A stretch of DNA of 64,000 nt, taken from VRUE01 sp963695835 (lineage in GTDB: Bacteria; Actinomycetota; Thermoleophilia; Solirubrobacterales; 70-9). The position numbers and the translations under genes were made by a program. This document shows, one piece after another, positions 35,311 to 43,690 of this stretch (position 1 is its first letter; the number at the start of each line of letters is the position of its first letter). Location: NCBI GenBank assembly GCA_963695835.1, contig CAVOHR010000004.1, forward strand, positions 310,001 to 374,000, read 5' to 3'. The notes beneath the pieces are model-generated. The model saw only the letters and a program-made list of their open reading frames with translations. It made no database searches and was not told the DNA's origin.

Positions 35311-36552
35311 TCAGACCCCCAGTTCTTCGTGGAGGTACTCGAGGCGGCGGGCTACGCACTCGTGGATGCGGTCGATCACCGGCTGGTGCCAGCCCTCGTC
35401 CATGGCCCTCCTCGATATGCCCTCGAGCAGCTCGTCGAGATCGCGCAGGTTGCGGAACCCGAGGTGGGCGACGTCTGCGGGCTCCATCATCAACCCGATC
35501 GCGAACTTGCCCACGCCGACGATCGGCGAGCAGCGCTCCGCCACCTCGAGCAGCGGAGATTTCAGCCCCCGCGGCTCGTAGACCTCGGTCGAGGCGATGT
35601 CGTAGAAGAGCCCGGGCAGCGGCCCGGCCTCGCCGTGCAGCAGCGCCACGTTGGCGGTGTGGCGCTCGTCGAGGTTGCCGAGCGCCCAGCTGCAGAAGGC
35701 GACCGAGAAGAACGACTCGCGGAAGCCCAGCTCGCCGATCGAGTGCAGCAGTTCGACCGAGCGGACGAGGGCCTCCATCGCGGTGAGCTCGGCATCCGGG
35801 GCGATCCCGAGCGCCTGCTCGAAGCTCTCGGAGTGCAGCCGTTCGGCGTCGGCGCCCCCGCCCCAGCGATCGAAGCGCCGCGAAACCAGGCAGGGCCGGC
35901 CGGCGATCGTCTCCAGCTGGGAGTGGGCGACCGGCATCCCCAGCGCCCGCAGCGCGTTGGCGCAGACGAACTCGTTGAGGGCGAATTCGGGGTGCTGGCC
36001 GGATTCCGGGATGAGGACGTGGGTGCTGGGCGCGCCCGGCTCCGGCCAGGCCCAGCGCTCGCCCTGCTCGTCGCGCACCAGGGCGAGCTTGTGGCGCTCG
36101 CCCGGCAGGGCGAAGCGCATCCGCTCGGGGACGGCGGGGTCGAAGAGCCGCTCCGGCGGGGACTCGAGCACTTCCGCCAGCTCGTCCTCCGCGAGCCAGG
36201 CGAGCGCCTCCTCCTCGTGCGGCTCGATCGCCTCTCCCTCGGCCCCGAAGGTGACCGCGCCGACACAGTCGCGGCCCAGCTCGGCGATCAGCGCGTAGCC
36301 GTCGCCGGGGTCGAGGCCGAGCTCGTGGGCGATCCGGCGACGCCGAGGGCCCTGCGGCAGCAGGCCCTCGACGTAGGCGCGGGTCGCGGCGTGGCTGTGA
36401 GGCTCCTCGCGCGGCGGCAGCGAGAGGCTGATCCGCGCCTTCTCGGGACCGAGCCGCTCGACCGCCTCGCGGTCGTAGGCGAGGGTGTAGGAGTCGCCGC
36501 TGCGGTGCAGCGAAGCCACCCTCTCACCGTGCATATGGACATCGAGACTCAT
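35311..36552 (-). CDS. hipA: HipA-family protein kinase toxin
   Basis: From ATG 36552 (GGGAGG five nt upstream) the protein has 413 aa. The N-terminal HipA_N couple domain (HMHGERVASLHR ... RISLSLPPREEP) is followed by the kinase: a Gly-rich region, catalytic LDERHTANVALL and metal site LFYDIASTEVY. HipA kinases phosphorylate aminoacyl-tRNA synthetases or similar targets. No HipB-like gene lies next to it; the nearest XRE gene is at 53566. Fragments of this gene occur at 56515-56742 and 58608-58660. Confidence 0.88.
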   Translation of the reverse strand: MSLDVHMHGERVASLHRSGDSYTLAYDREAVERLGPEKARISLSLPPREEPHSHAATRAYVEGLLPQGPRRRRIAHELGLDPGDGYALIAELGRDCVGAVTFGAEGEAIEPHEEEALAWLAEDELAEVLESPPERLFDPAVPERMRFALPGERHKLALVRDEQGERWAWPEPGAPSTHVLIPESGQHPEFALNEFVCANALRALGMPVAHSQLETIAGRPCLVSRRFDRWGGGADAERLHSESFEQALGIAPDAELTAMEALVRSVELLHSIGELGFRESFFSVAFCSWALGNLDERHTANVALLHGEAGPLPGLFYDIASTEVYEPRGLKSPLLEVAERCSPIVGVGKFAIGLMMEPADVAHLGFRNLRDLDELLEGISRRAMDEGWHQPVIDRIHECVARRLEYLHEELGV

Positions 36553-36705
36553 CGGGTCCTCCCGAAGTCGCCTATGGGTCCCCGAGTTATAGGGCAACCT
36601 AGACCGGATCCGGCGCGAGCGCAAGGGGCGGGGGCGGAGGAGCTGGACAAGTTCAGCGCCAAGGCATCTCGGGGGGTGCTCCGCCACATGACCGAAGAGG
36701 AGTCT

Positions 36706-36835
36706 TCGCCGCGCCGGTCGGCAGCCCGGAGCGGGTGAGGAGGAGCTTTGCCTCGGTGCGGATCGCCCCGATCGAGGAGGCCGGCAGGTGGTTTGCGCTG
36801 GACGGGATGGCAGGCCTCGCCTCCGACCCGAACGC
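36706..36835 (+). pseudogene. C-terminal fragment of the GT32-like glycosyltransferase
   Basis: The read VRRSFASVRIAPIEEAGRWF matches the end of the protein at 41183-41965. It stops short of the small membrane gene at 36859. A third copy of the same fragment lies at 38641. Confidence 0.7.
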
Positions 36836-36858
36836 CGGCTCCTGTGGAGCGCCGGCGG

Positions 36859-37074
36859 CTACCGCCTCGGCCGCCAAGGCCAAGGTCGCCGCCGCATTTC
36901 CCGCCGGAGCTCGGCTCGTTCGGGCCAGATCAGGACCACGGCTCCGATGATCCCCAGCACGAAGACAATGATGTAGGTCTCCCCCAAATTGGCGTGGGCG
37001 AGCCATGAGATGAGCGACGCAACGACGCCGACGGCGACGCTGACCCAACTGTCTGATCGGACAAAACGCCTCAT
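36859..37074 (-). CDS. Small membrane protein B, copy 1
   Basis: The 71-aa protein opens with MRRFVRSDSWVSV, then two hydrophobic helices (VAVGVVASLISWLAHA and YIIVFVLGIIGAVVLIW) and a basic tail (RREMRRRPWPWRPRR). It is a member of a family with six copies in this window. In each cassette its ATG overlaps the stop of gene A by 4 nt. No known family is recognised; it is intact here though its partner A carries a nonsense mutation. Confidence 0.75.
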   Translation of the reverse strand: MRRFVRSDSWVSVAVGVVASLISWLAHANLGETYIIVFVLGIIGAVVLIWPERAELRREMRRRPWPWRPRR

Positions 37075-37325
37075 AACCCCGAGACTACCTGAACGAGCAG
37101 CGAGACCAGGTAAAGGACAACTCCGGCTCTGAAGCCGTAGACGCCGAACCCGCTGACGATCCGGCTGCGCAGAGGTAGGGGCACCTCTGCCCAGACGACG
37201 TCCGCCAGCATGGCCGCCGCCCCCGACATCGTGAACGGAAACCCCAGACCGATGCTCTGCGGTCAGGGATCGCGCACATGCGGGAGGATCGCGCCGAGCA
37301 GCTGCCATGGGTCGACCGCGGGCAT
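37071..37325 (-). pseudogene. Small membrane protein A, copy 1 (nonsense mutation)
   Basis: The frame reads MPAVDPWQLLGAILPHVRDP and then TGA where the other copies have TGG (Trp). The remaining 63 codons are intact and end LYLVSLLVQVVSGL. A single G-to-A change has therefore inactivated this copy. Confidence 0.8.
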
Positions 37326-37400
37326 GCCGGGACCGTCCCAGGCCCCGGCGCGCGTGTGGCGCGCACAACGAAAAAAGTGCGTGACGGGATCGTGGCGATT
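37326..37400 (-). repeat. Conserved leader of the A/B cassette, copy 1
   Basis: This stretch, with the palindrome GCGCGC-N5-GCGCGC and the string AGTGCGTGACGGGATCGTG, lies upstream of gene A in five of the cassettes (also 43250-43320, 47313-47385, 59489-59560, 61274-61345). It probably carries the promoter. Confidence 0.55.
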
Positions 37401-37472
37401 TCTCGCAAGGCGGCAGACGCGAGTGGCCCCGCCGCTCGCGCCGCCACGTTGCGGAGGACCGCGTCGTCGAGC

Positions 37473-37817
37473 TCAGCGCAGGCGGACTCCCTTGCGCTTG
37501 ACCTTGCCGAGGCCGTGCCCGCCCTGGGTGAGGTGGACGGTGACGTTGTAGCGGCCGCGGGGAAGCGTGCCGCCGATCGGTTCGATCGTGTTGCCGGTGT
37601 TCTTCACCGCCAGGAACAGCGAGCCGTGCCTGGTGCTGCCGTGCTCGATCAGGCCCCCCGCCCGCGCCCGGAACGCCTTCGCGCCGGCGGACGGGTTGAG
37701 GCGCATGCTGGTGACGAGGCGGTAGGCGACCTTGACGCCGTTGTGGGCGCGGCCGCGCGGTGAGCCGGCGACTTCGATCGCGCAGTAGAGGGAGCGGCGG
37801 GCGGGGGAGTTGGGCGA
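37473..37817 (-). pseudogene. Fragment of the secreted beta-sandwich protein at 63398
   Basis: The reading matches the C-terminal part of 63398-64000 (VAYRLVTSMRLNPSAG, RLIEHGSTRHG-like, NTGNTIEPIGGT) but jumps from GGT to LPRGRYNVTVHLTQGG, dropping about 30 codons. No start codon of its own is evident. Flanking repeats suggest it was carried along with the A/B cassette. Confidence 0.65.
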
Positions 37818-37830
37818 CGGCACTGGTTGG

Positions 37831-38244
37831 TCAGCGCAGGACCTCGAAGGCACGCTCGCGGCGGGGGCCGAAGCGGTAGACGGCAAAGTGGTCGTCGAAG
37901 GCGGCCACGCGGTGGACGCCGAGCCGCTCCATCACGGCGAAGCTGGTGCGGTCGACAAGCGAGAAGGCCTGGTCGGGGAAGGCCTCGCCGATCCGCCAGG
38001 CGGCGTCGAGGTCGGCGGGGGTGACGTGCTCCACCGTGGCGGCGCCGGCGCGGAGGGCGGCCCAGAAGCGGTCGGCGGCGGCGTGGCCAAGGCGATCGCG
38101 CACCAGTCGCCAGGTCTCCGCAAGGACGAAGTCGGTCGTGATCAGCGGTTCTTCGGTGTCAAGCAGCTCCTTGGCGCGGGCGAAATGGCTGTCGTCGTCG
38201 TCAGCCACCCCGTAGAAGGCCGAGGTGTCGACGAAGACACTCAA
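37831..38244 (-). CDS. PIN-domain toxin (VapC-like), third pair
   Basis: The 137-aa protein (TTG start at 38244) has VFVDTSAFYGV, TDFVLAETWRLV, DAAWRIGEAFPDQAFSLVDRTSFAVMERLGV and AAFDDHFAVYRF, a full PIN active site. It is almost identical to the toxin at 52919-53332. The start overlaps the antitoxin stop by 4 nt. Confidence 0.85.
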   Translation of the reverse strand: MSVFVDTSAFYGVADDDDSHFARAKELLDTEEPLITTDFVLAETWRLVRDRLGHAAADRFWAALRAGAATVEHVTPADLDAAWRIGEAFPDQAFSLVDRTSFAVMERLGVHRVAAFDDHFAVYRFGPRRERAFEVLR

Positions 38245-38459
38245 TCGCCGGCCCCGCGCTCATCGGCACGGGGCTCGTGCAGGCGGTGCATCTGGCCGGT
38301 CTTGCGCAGGTGTTCGTGCCAGAGCGATTCGCCGAGGTAGCGATCCTTGTTCTCGGAGACGTCGGAGAGGCCGGAGCTGCCGATGCCGAAGATCTCGCTG
38401 ATGTCGGCCTTGGGACGCTCGGTCCCCGACCGTCGCGCCGTCGACGCGTGCACCCGCAA
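38241..38459 (-). CDS. Antitoxin for the third VapC
   Basis: The 72-aa frame contains ADISEIFGIGSSGLSDVSENKDRYLGESLW, shared with the antitoxin at 53329-53529. The 5' part differs from that copy and may have been replaced, so the true start (TTG 38459 or later) is uncertain. Confidence 0.6.
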   Translation of the reverse strand: MRVHASTARRSGTERPKADISEIFGIGSSGLSDVSENKDRYLGESLWHEHLRKTGQMHRLHEPRADERGAGD

Positions 38460-38545
38460 CCGTCAGCCCGCACATCGGGTCCCTCTCCAGACGTGCCCAG
38501 GGTTGACCACCCATACTGGCGGCCAACTCTGGGCACGTCCGTATT

Positions 38546-38641
38546 TCATCGGCTCAGCTCCGGCAGGACGGCGTCGAGCGCGTCGCGCAGGCGCGCGGCG
38601 TTGGCCTCGCGGTCGCGCTCCAGCTCCTCGGGCGCGAGGCG
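38546..38641 (-). pseudogene. Short C-terminal fragment of unknown gene
   Basis: LAPEELERDREANAARLRDA-type sequence ends in ELSR and a stop at 38546. It is cut at 38641 by a glycosyltransferase fragment on the other strand. The parent gene is not in the window. Confidence 0.35.
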
Positions 38642-38793
38642 CCGCGCCGGTCTTCGCCGCCACGGTCGGCAGTCCCGAGCTGGTGACGAGGAGCTTCGAC
38701 TCGGTACGGATCGCTCCGATCGAGGAGGCCGGCAAATGGTTCGAGCTGGACGAGCTGGTAGACCTCGCCCCCGGCACGAGCGCCGGCCCCTGA
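38641..38793 (+). pseudogene. C-terminal fragment of the GT32-like glycosyltransferase
   Basis: The 50 codons are nearly identical to 41813-41965 (FAATVGSPELVTRSFDSVRI, then EEAGKWFELDELVDLAPG). The following 70 bp also match 41966-42020, up to the regulator promoter, which shows that glycosyltransferase and regulator were once adjacent. Confidence 0.8.
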
Positions 38794-38863
38794 GGAAGTG
38801 ACCTGAGGGAGCAGGCCGATTGCGCCGGGCCGGCGCGCCCGAGGTCGCCTGCGACTCCCGAGA

Positions 38864-38893
38864 TTCCCAAACAGGGCGGTTTCGTGTCACAAT
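38864..38893 (+). promoter_or_regulatory. Promoter of regulator copy at 38900
   Basis: TTCCCA (38864-38869), 18 nt, CACAAT (38888-38893), then GTG after 6 nt, which predicts a leaderless mRNA. Confidence 0.65.
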
Positions 38894-38899
38894 TGCGCC

Positions 38900-39871
38900 G
38901 TGGGAGTCGAGGCCGGGTTCAGGGCGCGTGCCGGGACGCTGACCCTCATCTACATGGTCAGCGACGCCGAACGCGGCGTGCTGCGCACGCTGCTGGCCGA
39001 AGCCGCGACCGGAACCCGCGTGCAGGAGATCGAGCCGCCGCCGGGGCGCGAGGACGAGTACCGCCTCGACCTCTTCAACGACCCCTACCTGCTCGAACCC
39101 GCCGATCCCGAGCTCGGCCCCGGCACGCCGATCGGCCCCGACACCGTGGTCCGGCCCACCCCGGCGGGCCGGGAGTTCGTCTCCGTCGCCGCCGTCCTCG
39201 AGGGCTGGCTGAAGGCCCGCCCCGGGGGCCCGCTGACGATCGAGGAGGAGTGCGGAGAGACGGTGGCGACGCTGCTCGCCGGCTGGTCGGCGAACGTCAC
39301 GCACGCCCTCGCTGCCGGGCCGCTCACCGTCACGGAGGTGTGCGAGGCGCTGCCGACGCTCGACGACGAGCTCGTCGCAACCTACATCGCCAAGATGGAG
39401 CGCACCGGATTGCTCCAGGCCGTCGACGGCGGGACCCGCTACGAGCCGACCGCGTGGCTGCGCCTCGGCGTCGCCCCGCTCGCCGTCGCGGCGCGGATGG
39501 AGCTGCGCCACCCGCCCGGCGACACGGCACCGATCGCGCTCGCCGACGTCGAAGCCGCCTTCCGCCTCGCGCTGCCGCTGCTGCGCCTGCCGCGCCGCGT
39601 CTGCGGCTCCTGCGCGCTCGTCGTCGAGCTGGACGACGAGGTCGCCGGCAGCCCTGCCGCCGTCACCGCCCACATCGAGGAGGGCCGGGTCGAGGGGATC
39701 GAGCGCGGCGCGAGCGAGGACGCCGACGCCTGCGCCGCCGCTCCCGCCTCGGAGTGGCTGGACGCGGTGATCGACGGCGCCAAGGTGATCGAGATGAGCG
39801 GCGAGCGCCGCCTTGCCCGCTACCTGGTCGAGGGCCTGCGCGAGGCGCTGTTCGGCAAGCTCGGGCGGTAG
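38900..39871 (+). CDS. Tandem winged-helix regulator with SCP2-like domain, copy 5
   Basis: The 323-aa protein has a longer first domain than copies 1-4: VSDAERGVLRTLLAEAATG, then a wing with DEYRLDLFNDPYLLEP and TPAGREFVSVAAVLEGWL. The second domain is GWSANVTHALAAGPLTVTEV with YIAKMERTGLLQAV. The SCP2-like region (DVEAAFRLALPLLRLPRRVCGSC) and the end LREALFGKLG are intact. This sub-family includes 47789 and 55192, which are about 90 percent identical by eye. Confidence 0.85.
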   Translation: MGVEAGFRARAGTLTLIYMVSDAERGVLRTLLAEAATGTRVQEIEPPPGREDEYRLDLFNDPYLLEPADPELGPGTPIGPDTVVRPTPAGREFVSVAAVLEGWLKARPGGPLTIEEECGETVATLLAGWSANVTHALAAGPLTVTEVCEALPTLDDELVATYIAKMERTGLLQAVDGGTRYEPTAWLRLGVAPLAVAARMELRHPPGDTAPIALADVEAAFRLALPLLRLPRRVCGSCALVVELDDEVAGSPAAVTAHIEEGRVEGIERGASEDADACAAAPASEWLDAVIDGAKVIEMSGERRLARYLVEGLREALFGKLGR

Positions 39872-39894
39872 GAGCCGCGTGTACCCTTAACGTC

Positions 39895-40416
39895 ATGTCC
39901 ACGCTCGTGCTCGATCCTGCAACGCCCGAGCTGGAGGCGCTGAAGGAGCGGCGGCGGCGCTCCGGCCTCGATCGTCTCGACGAGGTGTGGGAGGGTGTGC
40001 TTCATATGGTTCCCGCGCCCCACGGCCGTCACGCGAAGGTCGCTCAGCAGCTGGCCGTGCTGCTGGACGCTCCGGCGCGCGCCGCCGGCCTGGAGCCGGC
40101 GATGCACGAGTTCAACCTCGGCGAGTCCGAGCACGACTTCCGCGTCCCCGACGGCGGGATCCACCGGCCGGGCCCCGATCAGCTTTGGTATCCGACTGCG
40201 GCGCTCGTGGTCGAGATCGTCTCCCCCGAGGACGAGACCTGGAAGAAGCTCCCCTTCTACGCGGCGCACGGGGTCGACGAGGTGCTGATCGTCGACCCCG
40301 GCGAGCGCTCCGTCCACTGGCTCGCCCGGGCGGGCGAGGAATACCGCGAAGTCGAGCGCAGCGGGCTGATCGAGCTGAGCACGGCCGGGCTGGCCGAGCG
40401 GATCGACTGGCCATAG
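39895..40416 (+). CDS. Uma2-family (DUF820) putative nuclease
   Basis: The 173-aa protein has the PD-(D/E)XK-like Uma2 pattern: MVPAPHGRHAKVAQQL, an Asp in DFRVPDGGI, then ALVVEIVSPEDETWKKLPFYAAHGVDEVLIVDP with the Glu-Ile-x-Ser-Pro core. The ATG at 39895 lies 7 nt after TACCCT. The family is abundant in cyanobacteria and actinobacteria, role unknown, often seen near mobile DNA. Confidence 0.85.
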   Translation: MSTLVLDPATPELEALKERRRRSGLDRLDEVWEGVLHMVPAPHGRHAKVAQQLAVLLDAPARAAGLEPAMHEFNLGESEHDFRVPDGGIHRPGPDQLWYPTAALVVEIVSPEDETWKKLPFYAAHGVDEVLIVDPGERSVHWLARAGEEYREVERSGLIELSTAGLAERIDWP

Positions 40417-40696
40417 CCACCGGCAACGAGACCGAGTGTCGACAGGCTCGGGGTCAAAACAAACGGAGCGCATCCTGAGCCATTGGCGCACCGAGCTGTG
40501 GTCGCGTACTCGTGACGTAGGTAATCAGCACGTCACTGTGCCGAACACGACGCAGCTCGCCCAATAGGCGCTTTCTGGTTTCACGGGCGGCATCGCCCTG
40601 AACTGATGGCGGGGACGACTCTTCGAGGTGCTTCAGCGTTCATGGATCTTCCATTTCGGATCTTGCTCGCCGCAGGGGGATTGCGACGACGAGGAT
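40417..40696. other. Intergenic stretch without recognisable gene
   Basis: I see no supported gene here. The sequence lies between Uma2 and an IS21 remnant and may itself be eroded IS DNA. Confidence 0.4.
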
Positions 40697-40950
40697 CTGA
40701 ACAAGACCGTCGACCGCCTGCTCCACCATGCCCACGTAATCGTCACTGAGGGATCGGAGAGCTTCCGGCTCACCCAGGCAACGGAGGGCAAGGGGGTGGT
40801 GCCGCTGAGCTGACCGCGCGAGCCTGGTGATCCCGGCGGGACGAAGGGCTCAAGCGGGGAGAACCGATGGCCACCGGTGGGGAGAAGTCGTGGCCGCAGG
40901 TGGGGAGGTTGGATGGCCGCCCTTGGGGAAAAGCAGATGGCCGTTGACAG
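40697..40950 (+). mobile_element. IS21-family remnant (3' end of istB and right end)
   Basis: The first 117 bp encode DRLLHHAHVIVTEGSESFRL and GKGVVPLS, typical of the C-terminus of the IstB ATPase. After the stop, four TGGCC-centred repeats occur about 24 bp apart (40867, 40889, 40913, 40938), and the last reads TGGCCGTTGACA, the look of IS21 terminal repeats. The rest of the element is gone. Confidence 0.65.
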
Positions 40951-40992
40951 TGAACGGAAACCCCAGGCCGATGCTCTGCGGCCAGGGATCGC
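40951..40992 (-). pseudogene. Internal fragment of small membrane gene A
   Basis: On the minus strand it encodes RDPWPQSIGLGFPF, the most conserved part of gene A. It is bounded by the IS21 end and a VapC fragment, so a seventh cassette once stood here. Confidence 0.75.
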
Positions 40993-40997
40993 GCCGG

Positions 40998-41160
40998 TCA
41001 GCGCAGGACCTCGAAGGCCCGCTCGCGGCGGGCCGAAGCGGTAGACGGCAAAGTCGTCGTCGAAGGCGACCGCGCGGTGGATGCCGAGGCGCTCCATCAC
41101 GGCGAAGCCGGTGCGGTCGACAAGCGAGAAGGCCTGGTCGGGGAAGGCCTCGCCGAGCAT
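40998..41160 (-). pseudogene. 3' fragment of a VapC toxin
   Basis: It matches the last 50 codons of the toxins at 37831 and 52919 (GEAFPDQAFSLVDRTGFAVM). A 2-nt deletion near 41030 shifts the frame before the end. Confidence 0.8.
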
Positions 41161-41170
41161 CGGGAACGGC

Positions 41171-41176
41171 TATGGT
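41171..41176 (+). promoter_or_regulatory. -10-like box of the glycosyltransferase gene
   Basis: TATGGT ends 6 nt before GTG 41183, the leaderless arrangement seen elsewhere in the window. Confidence 0.45.
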
Positions 41177-41182
41177 CAGCTT

Positions 41183-41965
41183 GTGGGTTCGCCACGTATC
41201 GAGAGGGAGCCGACCAGCATCCACCAGTACTGGGAGGCGCCCGAGATTCCCGAGGAGATCGAAGAGCAGATGGCGGGATTCGACCTCCACAGCCCGCAGC
41301 TCGTGCGCATGCTGCACTACCGGGCCGGGGTCGAGTTCCTGATCAAAGACGAGCGCCATGGAGCGCGGGTGCGGGATGCCCTCGCCGCCTGCGCGGTGCC
41401 GGCGATGCGAGCCGATCTCTGCGGCTACCTCGCGGTCCACGCCGAGGGCGGCATCTACGCCGACGCGCGCCTGCGCTGCATCGGCGACGTGGAGACGCTG
41501 CTGGACGGCGCCCCCGACGGCATCCTCTTCGGCTGGCGCGAGCTGCCGGCCGACCTGCGTCCGCTGCTCGCATGGCGGGAGCAGGTCGAGCCGTACCGGG
41601 CGATCGCCGGCGCTCTCTACGCATTCCCGAAGCCCCGGCACCCGCTGCTCGAGCTGGCGATCGAGCTGGCGGCGGCCTACGTCGAGGAAGAAGTCGCCGA
41701 CGAGCCCGTGCTCCTCACCGGTCCGGCGATCTTCACCTCTCTTTACCTGCTGCGCGAGCTCGGCTCGATCGAGGCCTACCGCGACTACGTCCGCGGCGGT
41801 CCGCTCGAGGCCGCCGCGCCGGTCTTCGCCGCCACGGTCGGCAGCCCCGAGCTGGTGACGAGGAGCTTCGACTCGGTACGGATCGCTCCGATCGAGGAGG
41901 CCGGCAAATGGTTCGAGCTGGACGAGCTGGTAGACCTCGCCCCCGGCACGAGCGCCGGCTCCTGA
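41183..41965 (+). CDS. GT32-like glycosyltransferase (DXD sugar-binding)
   Basis: The 260-aa protein follows the pattern of Gly_transf_sug/OCH1-like enzymes: TSIHQYWEAPEIPEEIEEQM near the start, CAVPAMRADLCGYLAVHAEGG and IYADARLRC at the place of the DXD motif (here D-A-R), then a C-terminal helical part. Such enzymes add hexoses to glycans or to capsule or toxin substrates. The usual second Asp of DXD is replaced by Arg, so activity is open. Its C-terminal end is duplicated at 36706 and 38641. Confidence 0.65.
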   Translation: MGSPRIEREPTSIHQYWEAPEIPEEIEEQMAGFDLHSPQLVRMLHYRAGVEFLIKDERHGARVRDALAACAVPAMRADLCGYLAVHAEGGIYADARLRCIGDVETLLDGAPDGILFGWRELPADLRPLLAWREQVEPYRAIAGALYAFPKPRHPLLELAIELAAAYVEEEVADEPVLLTGPAIFTSLYLLRELGSIEAYRDYVRGGPLEAAAPVFAATVGSPELVTRSFDSVRIAPIEEAGKWFELDELVDLAPGTSAGS

Positions 41966-42020
41966 GGAAGCGACCTGGGGGAGCGCGCCGATTGCGCCGG
42001 GCCGGCGCGCCCGAGGTCGC

Positions 42021-42771
42021 CTCCGGCACGCCGATCGGCCCCGACACCGTGGTCCGGCCCACCCCGGCGGGCCGGGAGTTCGTCTCCGTCGCCGCCGTCC
42101 TCGAGGGCTGGCTGAAGGCCCGCCCCGGGGGCCCGCTGACGATCGAGGAGGAGTGCGGGGAGACGGTGGCGACGCTGCTCGCCGGCTGGTCGGCGAACGT
42201 CACGCACGCCCTCGCTGCCGGGCCGCTCACCGTCACGGAGGTGTGCGAGGCGCTGCCGACGCTCGACGACGAGCTCGTCGCAACCTACATCGCCAAGATG
42301 GAGCGCACCGGATTGCTCCAGGCCGTCGACGGCGGGACCCGCTACGAGCCGACCGCGTGGCTGCGCCTCGGCGTCGCCCCGCTCGCCGTCGCGGCGCGGA
42401 TGGAGCTGCGCCACCCGCCCGGCGACACGGCACCGATCGCGCTCGCCGACGTCGAAGCCGCCTTCCGGCTCGCGCTGCCGCTGCTGCGCCTGCCGCGCCG
42501 CGTCTGCGGCTCCTGCGCGCTCCTCGTCGAGCTCGACGAGGAGGTCGCCGGCGGCCCCGCCGCGCTCACCGCCCGCGTCGAGGGAGGCCGTGTCGTCGCG
42601 GTCGAGCCGGGCCTTGCCGAAGACGCCGACGCCTGCGCCGCCGCTCCCGCCTCGGAGTGGCTGGACGCGGTAATCGACGGCGCCAAGGTGATCGAGATGA
42701 GCGGCGAGCGCCGCCTCGCCCGCTACCTCGTCGACGGCCTGCGCGAGGCGCTGTTCGGCCGCCGGCGGTAG
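42021..42771 (+). pseudogene. Tandem winged-helix regulator, 5'-truncated
   Basis: The gene is nearly identical to the copies at 38900 and 47789 from GTPIGPDTVVRPTPAGREF to the end LREALFGRRR, but the promoter and first 65 codons are deleted. The deletion joins GAGGTCGCC to the codons for GTPIG, so it removed the segment between glycosyltransferase spacer and regulator. The frame is open from upstream, but no good start exists. Confidence 0.8.
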
Positions 42772-42782
42772 GCGCGCGCCCG

Positions 42783-42998
42783 CTACCGCTTTGAGCGCCG
42801 AGGCGAGGATCGGCCCCGCATTTCCCGCCAGAGCTGGGCTCGTTCCGGCCAGAACAGGACCAGGAGCCCGGCGATGGCCAACACGCAGATGATTATGTAA
42901 GCCTCCCCCACGCTGGCATGGACGAGCCAGATGATCAGGGACGCGACGACGCCGACGGCGGCTCCAAGCCAACCCTCGGATCTGACAAAACGCCTCAT
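42783..42998 (-). CDS. Small membrane protein B, copy 2
   Basis: The 71-aa protein has MRRFVRSEGWLGA, helices VGVVASLIIWLVHA and YIIICVLAIAGLLVLFW, and the tail REMRGRSSPRRSKR. Its stop faces the stop of the truncated regulator 12 bp away. The start overlaps gene A by ATGA. Confidence 0.75.
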   Translation of the reverse strand: MRRFVRSEGWLGAAVGVVASLIIWLVHASVGEAYIIICVLAIAGLLVLFWPERAQLWREMRGRSSPRRSKR

Positions 42999-43249
42999 AG
43001 CGCGGAGGTTAGCTGAAGGAGCAGCGAGACCAGGTAGAGGACGACCCCGAATCCGAATCCGTAGACGCTGAACTTGCTGACGATCCGGTCGCGTCGAGGT
43101 CTGGGAACCTCTGCGGCAAGAACCTCGGCCAGAATGCTCAAGGCTCCCGACACCGTGAACGGAAAGCCCAGCCCGATGCTCTGCGGCCAGGGATCCCGCA
43201 CGTGCGGCAGGATCGAGCCGACAACGTGCCAAAGGTCGGTTGCGGGCAT
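42995..43249 (-). CDS. Small membrane protein A, copy 2
   Basis: The intact 84-aa protein has the family core PHVRDPWPQSIGLGFPFT, a first hydrophobic helix (TVSGALSILAEVLAAEV), the conserved RRDRIVSKFSVYGF turn and a second helix (GVVLYLVSLLLQLTSAL). It is translated with B by overlap. It resembles no family I know; two helices suggest a membrane pair that may form a small complex. Confidence 0.78.
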   Translation of the reverse strand: MPATDLWHVVGSILPHVRDPWPQSIGLGFPFTVSGALSILAEVLAAEVPRPRRDRIVSKFSVYGFGFGVVLYLVSLLLQLTSAL

Positions 43250-43345
43250 GCCCTGACCGTGCCAGGTCCCGGCGCGCGTGTGGCGCGCTCACTGCAAAAA
43301 GTGCGTGACGGGATCGTGCCGACTTTCGCAGGCCTGCACCCGTAC
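43250..43345 (-). repeat. Conserved leader of the A/B cassette, copy 2
   Basis: It contains GCGCGC-N5-GCGCGC (43272-43288) and the string AGTGCGTGACGGGATCGTG. The outer part is shared with the leader at 61274 (TGCCGACTTTCGCAGGCCTG), which marks a common cassette border. Confidence 0.6.
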
Positions 43346-43365
43346 GTTCGGCTGGCTCTCAGCAG

Positions 43366-43680
43366 TTCTTCGAGATCGGCCTTGCGGGCGCCGTCCTCCT
43401 CGCGTTCGTCCTCCTCCTCGCCCAGGCTGCCGAGAAGAGGCAGTCGAAGGACCGGAAGCGGGAAGTCGTCCGGCCGTGCGGCGATGCGCTGGGCGATGCA
43501 TGGGGCTTCTGGCTGCCGACGCTGGTCGCGATCGTCGCCGCCGTCGTCGCCGTGTATCAGGTCTGGGACAGCACGGTGGCATGGGGCGCCGACACGGGCG
43601 CCAGCCTGATCGCGCTGGGCGGGACGGCTCTGAGCGCTGCGGGCATCGGCGGCTTCCTCAGTAGCATTCGCGGCCACTGA
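43366..43680 (+). pseudogene. 5'-truncated membrane protein
   Basis: An open frame of 104 codons without start encodes FFEIGLAGAVLLAFVLLLAQ, a polar loop, WLPTLVAIVAAVVAVYQVW and a last helix before IRGH and the stop. Three helices are visible. The cassette leader ends exactly where homology begins, so the 5' end was replaced. Confidence 0.55.
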
Positions 43681-43690
43681 CAACGAACTC

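Noticed and set aside
38884..40416. 510-aa frame joining the regulator region with Uma2
   Set aside because: The first 330 codons are a shadow of the regulator; Uma2 has its own ATG and -10-like box at 39895.
41077..42771. Apparent 564-aa fusion of the region before the glycosyltransferase with the regulator
   Set aside because: The upstream part is an out-of-frame shadow of the glycosyltransferase; only the end is the truncated regulator.
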